Positions 26,061-32,888 of a DNA stretch of 64,000 bases are shown here, in pieces. Source of the DNA: Microbulbifer sp. THAF38 (GTDB lineage Bacteria; Pseudomonadota; Gammaproteobacteria; Pseudomonadales; Cellvibrionaceae). The DNA lies in NCBI RefSeq assembly GCF_009363535.1, contig NZ_CP045369.1:3669001-3733000 (forward strand), read 5' to 3'. The notes beneath the pieces were generated by a model. That model was not told where the DNA came from. It made no database searches and saw nothing but the letters and a program-made list of their open reading frames with translations. The translations under genes were made by a program, and so were the position numbers. Numbering within the stretch: the stretch's first letter is position 1; each line of letters begins with the position of its first letter.

Positions 26061-26219
26061 TTTCCCAGCGCTTTCCTTCCCAGTGCCGCCTTATTGTATC
26101 TAATCTGCTTGAATCTAATCTGGGCCCCTGAGCTCGCGCAGCTTCGCAGGAATATCAGGGGCTTTCAAGCGCCACTCATTTTAGGAAACCACTGCAGAAT
26201 CCAGTGGCGCAGATCTTTC

Positions 26220-26936
26220 TCAGAGCGGCATTTCTGCCGGATAACAGTGATCTGGAATCCACACAAAGCGCGTATAGATGTGCTCCAGTTGATCGCAAAT
26301 CGTATCGCACAGCGCCAGGTCACTGGAGCGCAGCTGCACTTCCAGGCGCTCCAGGGTCAACAGGTGCTGTAGCTCCAGGGCTCGCGGTGCATAGCTCAAA
26401 TGCCAGCGTTCCGGTGCCACGCCACCGCGATCCTCGGCATAGGGGCGAAAAAGGCCGTAACTCTGCCCTGTAGCTATGCGCTGGTCCAGCCACTGGTGAA
26501 AGGCACCGAAAACCCCATCATCAGACACTTCTTGTGGGGTTAGCTGTACCTGGTAGTCCTCTGCTACAGCAGCGGCATCGATAATATCGAAATCTGTACC
26601 CCAGTGATGGCGCGAGGCACCGGGTAATGCCGACCAACGCAGTATGGCCAGCACCAGCTCCTCCTGTGGCAGCTCGGAGATTTCAAGCGCTTCTCCATCG
26701 TTGTTAAGCACCGGGCGCTGCCCCTGGGCTTTGCCATTCCAGATGGTGCGCTGGCGCTCAAAACTGCGAAAACCGGAGACAACCTTGGGGTCAAAGCCGG
26801 CATCGCGCGCATCGCGCCGCAGGCGTTGAAAGGCGACCAGGGCCTCCGGGTGCAGCAGCTGCCCAGAGGGAGGATCGAGAATAACGTGATGATCCGTGAG
26901 CCCGAAGAGCATGCTCTTTAGTGGTGTGGATAACAT
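26220..26936 (-). CDS. M15-family (VanY-like) D-Ala-D-Ala carboxypeptidase
   Basis: 238 aa. Zinc-site motifs of the LAS/M15 group are present: SGFRSFERQRTIWNGK (about 57-72), SRHHWGTDFDI with the first His and Asp ligands, and ERWHLSYAP with the final His. These enzymes remove the terminal D-Ala from peptidoglycan stem peptides. No clear signal peptide is present, so it may act on cytoplasmic muropeptides during recycling or be exported by another route. It lies 159 bp upstream of cysE on the same strand. Confidence 0.87.
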   Translation of the reverse strand: MLSTPLKSMLFGLTDHHVILDPPSGQLLHPEALVAFQRLRRDARDAGFDPKVVSGFRSFERQRTIWNGKAQGQRPVLNNDGEALEISELPQEELVLAILRWSALPGASRHHWGTDFDIIDAAAVAEDYQVQLTPQEVSDDGVFGAFHQWLDQRIATGQSYGLFRPYAEDRGGVAPERWHLSYAPRALELQHLLTLERLEVQLRSSDLALCDTICDQLEHIYTRFVWIPDHCYPAEMPL

Positions 26937-27179
26937 TTGACTCCTATCGGCAGGCGATTCTTATTGGGCGGTCTAAAGTGAGTAAACACCCGGCTACTCT
27001 ACCAAAGAGCGGCGTGGAATAAGTGAGCCCACCGCAATTTGCTAGATAAAGTAATAGGCGCTGTCTTAAAGCCCACGGCGGTAATCTTTGTTGGCAGTTT
27101 GTTAATGTATGTTAAGTTCAGTCCCGCGATTGAGGATTGATCGCAACCACTGGACGGAAAACCTTGCAGGGAAAACTGA

Positions 27180-27464
27180 ATGCACCCCAGTCAATCAGAA
27201 TTACTCAAGCTGAAAAATTTGGGGCTCGCCTCCGTCAACATCCTTCACTCCATTGGTATTCGCACCTACGAAGACCTCCATCGTATTGGCCCGGTTGAGG
27301 CCTTTATCAGTATTCGCAACCGCGGCATCAACGCCTCGCGTGTCATGCTCTATGCACTTCAAGGTGCCCTCCTCGACGTCCACTGGAACGACCTGGATCC
27401 GGATCTCAAGCAGCAGCTGGTCACTGAAGCCGATCGCCTGCTAGCCACGCAGAATTCTGACTAG
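27180..27464 (+). CDS. TfoX C-terminal-domain protein
   Basis: 94 aa consisting only of the C-terminal TfoX/Sxy domain: LKNLGLASVNILHSIGIRTYEDLHRIGPVEAFISIRNRG then an amphipathic helix. Full TfoX (Sxy) is a competence activator that works with CRP; proteins with only this helix-hairpin-helix-like domain are common in gammaproteobacteria and of unclear function. The start ATG has AGGG about ten bases upstream. Flanked by 240 nt (upstream) and 220 nt (downstream) of non-coding DNA. A complete tfoX is not in the window. Confidence 0.82.
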   Translation: MHPSQSELLKLKNLGLASVNILHSIGIRTYEDLHRIGPVEAFISIRNRGINASRVMLYALQGALLDVHWNDLDPDLKQQLVTEADRLLATQNSD

Positions 27465-27621
27465 GGCCTGCCCCTAAAACAATAGAAGGAATACACTGCC
27501 TACCGAGCTGTGGGAAGCCTGTGGTATGAGTGCCAATAAAGAGCTAAGAGGAAGCTGTTTCCGGCGGACCGCTAAATCAACACGTTTTTTATTATTTCCG
27601 CCCCGGCAGCAACACGAAATT

Positions 27622-27650
27622 TTGTCACACAAACCACCACACCCTATCTA
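27622..27650 (+). promoter_or_regulatory. putative htpX promoter
   Basis: TTGTCA (27622-27627) and TATCTA (27645-27650) are separated by exactly 17 bp, about 35 nt before the htpX ATG. The CCCTATCT around the -10 also resembles a sigma-32 -10 element, but no matching -35 is seen. Confidence 0.45.
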
Positions 27651-27684
27651 AACTTGTCTAAGGGCAAAAAGACGGAGAGAGCCG

Positions 27685-28569
27685 ATGTTGCGCATTGGAC
27701 TATTCCTGCTGACTAACCTGGCGGTATTGGTTCTAGTCGGCATTATTTTCAATATTTTCGGCATTGGCGGCATCCTCCAGGCCAATGGTGTCGACCTGAA
27801 TCTGGGTGCATTGCTGCTTCTCTGTGCGCTATTTGGTTTTGGCGGCTCTTTTATTTCCCTGTTTCTGTCCAAGAGCATCGCTCGTATGAGCACCCGCACC
27901 CAGATTATCACCGAGCCGCGCAGTGCCGACGAGCAATGGCTGGTGGAAACGGTGCGCGAGCTATCGCGCAAGGCCAATATCGGCATGCCGGACGTGGGGA
28001 TTTTTCCCATGCCCCAGGCCAATGCATTCGCCACCGGATGGAATCGCAACAACGCCCTGGTCTCTGTGAGTGCCGGGCTATTGCAACGCTTTAGCCGCGA
28101 AGAGGCGCGCGCGGTGATCGGCCATGAGATCGGTCACGTGGCCAATGGCGATATGGTGACCCTGGCGTTGATTCAGGGAGTAGTGAACACCTTTGTGATG
28201 TTCTTCGCGCGCCTGGTCGGCTTCTTTGTCGACCGTGTGATACTGCGCAATGAGCAGGGCCTGGGTATCGGCTACTACGTGACCTCCATCGTGATGGATA
28301 TAGTCTTTGGCTTCCTTGCCATGTTTATCGTCGCTTGGTTTAGCCGCCGCCGGGAATACCGCGCGGATCACGCCGGCGCCACCCTGGCCAGCCCCAACTC
28401 TATGATTGCCGCACTGCAACGGCTCAAAGTGGAATCTGAGCGGGGTCACGAGGAACCGCTGCCGGGCAATATGAAAGCGTTCGGTATTTTCGGCAATATG
28501 GGCGCACTATTAGCCACCCATCCGCCCTTGGATGATCGTATCCTGGCCCTACAAAACTTCCGCAAGTAA
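27685..28569 (+). CDS. htpX: membrane zinc metalloprotease HtpX
   Basis: 294 aa inner-membrane M48 protease that degrades damaged membrane proteins alongside FtsH. Two N-terminal helices (about 5-25 and 38-60) are followed by the cytoplasmic catalytic part with HEIGH at 147-151. Two more helices follow (about 155-175 and 190-212), then the third zinc ligand region EYRADHAGA. Length and topology match HtpX closely. GGAGAG precedes the ATG. Upstream lies a candidate stress-type promoter. Confidence 0.96.
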   Translation: MLRIGLFLLTNLAVLVLVGIIFNIFGIGGILQANGVDLNLGALLLLCALFGFGGSFISLFLSKSIARMSTRTQIITEPRSADEQWLVETVRELSRKANIGMPDVGIFPMPQANAFATGWNRNNALVSVSAGLLQRFSREEARAVIGHEIGHVANGDMVTLALIQGVVNTFVMFFARLVGFFVDRVILRNEQGLGIGYYVTSIVMDIVFGFLAMFIVAWFSRRREYRADHAGATLASPNSMIAALQRLKVESERGHEEPLPGNMKAFGIFGNMGALLATHPPLDDRILALQNFRK

Positions 28570-28694
28570 TAGCCAGGTTGCTGTTTACACGCTTCGGGGG
28601 CGGGTTTTAATTCATTGCCGCGCCCCCATCTTCACTCCCTCACAGCGAGCACAGTAAACTTTTCAGTAAAGTGATAAAGCGAAGACGGCAACCC

Positions 28695-29750
28695 ATGACA
28701 CCGCTTAAAACTCTGCCCATTATTCTGTCGGCCCTTTTGTTCTTTTTCACCGCTCCCCTGTACGCAGAGGTACCGGAGTTCGCCACCGATGACGAGCGCA
28801 ACACCATGCAGGTGTTTAATTTTGCCAGTCCATCGGTGGTGTATGTCACCAATGAAACTCTGGTTCGCGATCGCAGAACCCTGCGCCTGCACGCGGTGCC
28901 CAAAGGCGCCGGCAGTGGGTTTATCTGGGATGAGCAGGGGCACGTGGTCACCAATTTCCATGTCATCGAAGGCGCGCGCCAAGTTACCATCACCCTGCAG
29001 GATCGCAGTGAATGGCCCGCCACACTGGTGGGTACCGCACCGGAAAAAGATCTAGCTGTATTGAAAATCGAAGCGCCGAAAGGATTGCTCAAACCTCTGG
29101 TAGCAGGCACTTCAAGCAACCTATCAGTGGGGCGCAAGGTACTCGCCATCGGCAATCCTTTTGGCCTCGATACCACCCTAACCACCGGAGTGGTCAGCGC
29201 ACTGGGGCGAGAAATCGAAGCCGCCAACAACCGCACCATCCGCAATGTGATTCAAACCGACGCCGCCATTAACCCAGGAAATTCCGGCGGCCCTCTGCTG
29301 GATTCCCTCGGCCGCCTGATCGGTGTAAATACCGCTATCTATAGCCCCAGCGGCGCCAGTGTGGGTATCGGTTTTGCCATCCCGGTGGATACCGTAAAGA
29401 AAATAGTGCCGCAGCTAATTAACTACGGCCGCCTGGTACGACCGATTCTCGGTATCGAATCGGCGCCGGACCAATGGAGTAGCCGCTACGGCTTTGAAGG
29501 TGTTGCCGTGCTGCGCACTGCGCCCGGCCTGCCGGCGGAAAAAGCCGGGTTACAGGGCATCTACCGCACACGCCAAGGGGGGTGGCAACTCGGAGACGTT
29601 ATCGTGGAAGTCGAACAACAGCCCGTCCGCAGCTACGACGACCTGCTCAATGCACTGGAGAAGTACCGCGCCGGGGACCAGATTACCCTGGGAATAATGC
29701 GCAACGGGACAATCCGCTACACCTCTATTACACTCGCCGCTCCCCAGTAA
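28695..29750 (+). CDS. periplasmic DegQ/DegS-like serine protease (S1C, one PDZ)
   Basis: 351 aa with a signal peptide (MTPLKTLPIILSALLFFFTAPLYA). The trypsin-like triad is visible: His in TNFHVIEGA, Asp in EKDLAVLKI, Ser in NPGNSGGPLL. A single PDZ domain follows (about 250-345; GLPAEKAGL, WQLGDVIVEVEQQPVRSYDDLLNAL). One PDZ and a cleavable signal distinguish it from membrane-anchored DegS and two-PDZ DegP; it resembles plant/cyanobacterial Deg1-type enzymes. The ATG at 28695 is chosen over a GTG eight codons upstream because it starts the signal peptide. Confidence 0.9.
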   Translation: MTPLKTLPIILSALLFFFTAPLYAEVPEFATDDERNTMQVFNFASPSVVYVTNETLVRDRRTLRLHAVPKGAGSGFIWDEQGHVVTNFHVIEGARQVTITLQDRSEWPATLVGTAPEKDLAVLKIEAPKGLLKPLVAGTSSNLSVGRKVLAIGNPFGLDTTLTTGVVSALGREIEAANNRTIRNVIQTDAAINPGNSGGPLLDSLGRLIGVNTAIYSPSGASVGIGFAIPVDTVKKIVPQLINYGRLVRPILGIESAPDQWSSRYGFEGVAVLRTAPGLPAEKAGLQGIYRTRQGGWQLGDVIVEVEQQPVRSYDDLLNALEKYRAGDQITLGIMRNGTIRYTSITLAAPQ

Positions 29751-29847
29751 ACAGGGACAGAATCCGGCGCGTTTCTCCCCTGAGCAACACACCTGGGAGT
29801 GCGCGCCGTAATAACCAATAAATAATTGCGCCTAAGGCCGACCAGTT

Positions 29848-30192
29848 ATGCAGAAATACTTCCTGTGTCGTTACGATGAGTTAACGGAAGGACAATCCAA
29901 GGGCTTTTCCCTCGGCGATACCGCCGCCGGCACCGACAATGTGTTTGCGGTAATGAAGGGTGGTGAGGTTTTCGCCTATAAAAACACCTGCCCCCATCGC
30001 AGTATCAATCTCGACTGGCAGGAAGACCAGTTTCTCGATCCCGATGGCGCATTGATTCAATGTGCATCCCACGGCGCACTGTTCACCATCGAAACCGGCG
30101 AATGCATTGCCGGGCCCTGTACAGGGGATTCTCTCACGCCTGTGCCAGTGGAATACGCTCAAGACGGCCTCTACGCCCTACTGCCGGAATAA
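29848..30192 (+). CDS. Rieske [2Fe-2S] ferredoxin-like protein
   Basis: 114 aa, a single Rieske domain. The cluster ligands are C48 and H50 (NTCPHRS) and C72 and H75 (QCASHGALF). Small soluble Rieske proteins act as ferredoxins for oxygenases or nitrite-reductase-like systems, but no partner enzyme is adjacent. It lies about 100 bp downstream of the Deg-like protease gene and is closed by a strong bidirectional terminator. Confidence 0.9.
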   Translation: MQKYFLCRYDELTEGQSKGFSLGDTAAGTDNVFAVMKGGEVFAYKNTCPHRSINLDWQEDQFLDPDGALIQCASHGALFTIETGECIAGPCTGDSLTPVPVEYAQDGLYALLPE

Positions 30193-30222
30193 ACTGGCCT
30201 AAATAAAATCGCAGGAGTGAGA

Positions 30223-30259
30223 TTTTATTGGCTGGGCGAATTCCGCCCAGCCAATAAAA
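30223..30259. terminator. bidirectional intrinsic terminator
   Basis: A perfect 16-bp inverted repeat (TTTTATTGGCTGGGCG at 30223-30238, CGCCCAGCCAATAAAA at 30244-30259) with a 5-nt loop lies between the convergent Rieske and sfsA genes. A/T runs at both outer ends give a U-tract in each direction. Confidence 0.92.
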
Positions 30260-30270
30260 ACCAAGCTCTC

Positions 30271-30969
30271 TCAGCGAAATGGCAAAGCTTCGCTTAGAAC
30301 AATTTCAGTGGCATTCATCTGTGCCTTGTAAGCGAGCACCTGCACACCGGCAGACAAAGCGCTGTCGAGAGCCTTGGCATAAACGGGGTCGATCTCTCTC
30401 GCTGCCTCTACGCTATCTATGCCACTGTGCTGTACACAGTAAAAAAGCACTGCACGCACACCGTTCTCAGCCAACTTCTGTAACTCACGCAGATGTTTGG
30501 CACCGCGAGCACTTACCGCATCGGGAAAATAACCGCGCGGCCCATCTGCAAGAGTGACATTCTTGACCTCCACATAGCAGTCGCCGGCATCGCCGGACAA
30601 CAGAAAATCAATACGACTGTTTTCCTCGCCGTAACGCACTTCCCGACGCAGGGATTCATACCCTTGCAGCTCACTAACTACACCGGTGTTTATGGCCTCT
30701 TCCACCAGGGCATTGGCGCGCCCGGTATTGACTCCGGCCAAGGCGCCGTCTGGAGTTGTACAGATTTCCAGCGTGTGACGGTACTTGCGCTTGGGATTGC
30801 CCGAATCCGAATACCAACATGCGCCTCCTTCAACCCAACAGTTTTTCATAGAGCCTGTATTTGGGCAGTGAATCGTGAACATCTCGCCATCCGCCGTCTC
30901 CACATCTGCGAGGAAACGCTTGTAGCGGCGCAACAGGGTGGCCTTTTGTAACGGAGGAGAAAACTTCAC
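30271..30969 (-). CDS. sfsA: SfsA family nuclease-fold protein
   Basis: 232 aa. From the GTG at 30969 the protein begins VKFSPPLQKATLLRRYKRFLADV, matching the start of known SfsA; a TTG 15 codons upstream would add non-conserved residues. The C-terminal half has the restriction-endonuclease-like core (SRIDFLLSGDAGDCYVEVKNVTLADGPRGYFPDAVSARGAKHLREL), with D and ExK residues. SfsA was described as affecting sugar fermentation gene expression and as DNA-binding; its true activity is unsettled. In enterobacteria it precedes dksA in the same direction; here it is inverted and divergent. Confidence 0.92.
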   Translation of the reverse strand: MKFSPPLQKATLLRRYKRFLADVETADGEMFTIHCPNTGSMKNCWVEGGACWYSDSGNPKRKYRHTLEICTTPDGALAGVNTGRANALVEEAINTGVVSELQGYESLRREVRYGEENSRIDFLLSGDAGDCYVEVKNVTLADGPRGYFPDAVSARGAKHLRELQKLAENGVRAVLFYCVQHSGIDSVEAAREIDPVYAKALDSALSAGVQVLAYKAQMNATEIVLSEALPFR

Positions 30970-31224
30970 TGGCTGGCACTCTTGTACATTTCGGCGCCAC
31001 AAAATAGCAGACAACTATTTGTGGCGCGAATCGCGCATATTTGATAGCTTCCTCGCTCTCGGTCGCCGGGGGTCTCGGTAACCGGGGCAAGGATTAGCCT
31101 GCCACCGCAACTGCTTGAATAGGTGAAAAAAACATCACTCAAAAAGATTCCGGTCTAGGCTAGATTGAATTTGGTGGTATCGCCCCCATTAACGGGGGTC
31201 CGTAAAGAAAGAGAGGCAACGACT

Positions 31225-31662
31225 ATGCCCAAAACTGCTGCGAGCACCGATTCTCTGCACGGCTTTGAGCCCTACAAGGAGACTAAGGGCGAAGAGTACA
31301 TGAATGAGAAGCAGCAGGAGCATTTCCGCAACTTGCTGTTGGCCTGGAAGGCCGAACTGATGGCGGAAGTGGACCGCACCGTTTCCCATATGAAAGACGA
31401 GGCCGCAAACTTCCCCGATCCCGCCGATCGCGCGAGTCAGGAAGAAGAGTTCAGCCTCGAACTGCGCACCCGCGATCGCGAGCGCAAGCTGATTAAGAAA
31501 ATCGACGCCACCCTGGAGCTGATAGACCAGGATGACTACGGTTTCTGTGAAGCTTGCGGGGTTGATATTGGTATCCGCCGCCTTGAAGCGCGCCCCACTG
31601 CAACCCTGTGCGTGGACTGTAAAACCCTGGCTGAGATCAAGGAAAAACAGCTTTCCGGCTGA
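31225..31662 (+). CDS. dksA: RNA polymerase-binding transcription factor DksA
   Basis: 145 aa. The coiled coil has the acidic tip DPADRAS (D65 and D68 equivalents of the catalytic-tip aspartates). The zinc finger uses C108, C111, C129 and C132 (CEAC...CVDC). DksA enters the RNA polymerase secondary channel and works with ppGpp. The ATG at 31225 gives MPKTAAST and a normal length; the reading frame extends upstream without conservation. A GCCCCC/GGGGG-type hairpin is in the leader. First gene of the block shared with pseudomonads. Confidence 0.96.
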   Translation: MPKTAASTDSLHGFEPYKETKGEEYMNEKQQEHFRNLLLAWKAELMAEVDRTVSHMKDEAANFPDPADRASQEEEFSLELRTRDRERKLIKKIDATLELIDQDDYGFCEACGVDIGIRRLEARPTATLCVDCKTLAEIKEKQLSG

Positions 31663-31712
31663 TTTTTTCCCTTCGCATTGCGGCGATCACCCCAGATCGC
31701 CCAGCTGGACAG

Positions 31713-31731
31713 GGCGGTCGACGGGACCGCC
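31713..31731 (+). terminator. hairpin between dksA and gluQ
   Basis: A perfect 7-bp stem GGCGGTC/GACCGCC with a 5-nt loop lies in the dksA-gluQ spacer. There is no T-tract downstream, so it may attenuate or stabilise rather than terminate. Confidence 0.35.
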
Positions 31732-31740
31732 TCTACCATC

Positions 31741-32622
31741 TTGAATAGCAAGACTCCCTATATCGGTCGCTTCGCTCCTTCGCCGAGCGGTCCCCTGCAT
31801 TTCGGCTCGCTGGTGTGCGCACTCGGCAGCTATCTGGACGCCCTCGCCCATGGTGGGCACTGGCTCGTGCGTATGGAGGACCTCGATCCCCCCCGCGAGG
31901 AACCCGGCGCAGCCACGCGCATCCTGAAAACCCTGGAATCCCATGGGCTGCATTGGCACGGTGCGGTTGAATGGCAGAGCAAGCACCACGCACTCTACGA
32001 AGAGACCCTCTTTCGATTGCGCCAGCAGGGACTCTTGTACGCCTGCTACTGTTCACGCAGTCAGATCCGCCAAAACGGTGGTCACGATAACTTGGCCTGC
32101 CGAACTAGGGGTACAGGGGATAAAAACGATAGTGTCTGCGCCCTGCGCCTGCATTGCGCAGGCGGAGAAGAGCGCTTCGAGGATATTTGGCGCGGGACAC
32201 AAAGCCAGTCAGTACGCGAAGACACCATTCTCAAGCGCCGCGATGGCCTCTACGCCTATCAATTGGCAGTAGTGGTCGATGATATTGCCCAGGGCATCAC
32301 CCATGTCGTGCGTGGTGCCGACCTACTCGACACCACCGCCGCACAAATCCGCCTGTTTCACCTGCTCGGCAGCGAAGCGCCGCACTTTGGTCACCTGCCG
32401 CTGGTCATGGGGCCGGGGGGAATGCAAAAACTCAGCAAGCAAAACCACGCACCGGCGATTGACGACAGCAAAGCCGCCAGCAACCTTTGCACCGCATTGG
32501 ATTTTCTCGGCTTCCATGTTGCGGATGGTCTGGAGAGAGAGGCACCGGAACATATTCTGAAGTGGGCTGCGGCGCGCTGGCAACGCCATCAGGTCGATAA
32601 GCGCGATCGGCAATTGCACTGA
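31741..32622 (+). CDS. gluQ: glutamyl-Q tRNA(Asp) synthetase
   Basis: 293 aa truncated glutamyl-tRNA synthetase homologue that lacks the anticodon-binding domain and glutamylates queuosine 34 of tRNA(Asp). Signatures are YIGRFAPSPSGPLHFGSL (HIGH-like), MEDLDPPRE, the Cys-containing zinc region (CYCSRSQI, CRTRG) and KLSKQN (KMSKS-like). The start is uncertain: the TTG at 31741 places six residues before YIGRF as in homologues and leaves the hairpin 31713-31731 upstream, whereas a TTG at 31678 would encode that hairpin. Follows dksA as in many gammaproteobacteria. Confidence 0.9.
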   Translation: MNSKTPYIGRFAPSPSGPLHFGSLVCALGSYLDALAHGGHWLVRMEDLDPPREEPGAATRILKTLESHGLHWHGAVEWQSKHHALYEETLFRLRQQGLLYACYCSRSQIRQNGGHDNLACRTRGTGDKNDSVCALRLHCAGGEERFEDIWRGTQSQSVREDTILKRRDGLYAYQLAVVVDDIAQGITHVVRGADLLDTTAAQIRLFHLLGSEAPHFGHLPLVMGPGGMQKLSKQNHAPAIDDSKAASNLCTALDFLGFHVADGLEREAPEHILKWAAARWQRHQVDKRDRQLH

Positions 32623-32711
32623 TCCTTGGAGGCAATTAACATTTTTGCGCCAGCCGAAACTCGGCCAGCCATTTACCTTTTCACCCTCCATGCGGATTTA
32701 CATAACAACCT

Positions 32712-32888
32712 ATGAGCAACCGCACCCTGCTAATTCTGCTCGTGCTGGTGGGCTATGTGTTCTCCCCCACCATATTTACCTGGATGATCAACCCCGTTGG
32801 CGCCTGGTATCGGCCCTTTATTCTCTGGTTCGCTCTGATCCTGCTGGCGATTTTTATCCAGTGGAGGCGCAAGTCGAATGAGCTTTGA
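32712..32888 (+). CDS. cbrX: small membrane protein upstream of cbrA (CbrX-like)
   Basis: 58 aa. Two hydrophobic helices (about residues 4-20 and 35-51) flank the motif INPVGAWYRPF, then a basic RRKSNEL tail. A small ORF at this exact place, overlapping and translationally coupled to cbrA, is known in Pseudomonas as cbrX. Here the stop lies 11 nt inside cbrA, and the cbrA ribosome-binding site GGAGG (32863-32867) is within this ORF, so coupling is expected. It has no obvious Shine-Dalgarno of its own. Identification rests on position, length and composition. Confidence 0.75.
   Translation: MSNRTLLILLVLVGYVFSPTIFTWMINPVGAWYRPFILWFALILLAIFIQWRRKSNEL

Noticed and set aside
31189..31200. GCCCCC/GGGGG hairpin in the dksA leader as a riboswitch
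   Set aside because: It is a single short hairpin without an aptamer-like architecture.
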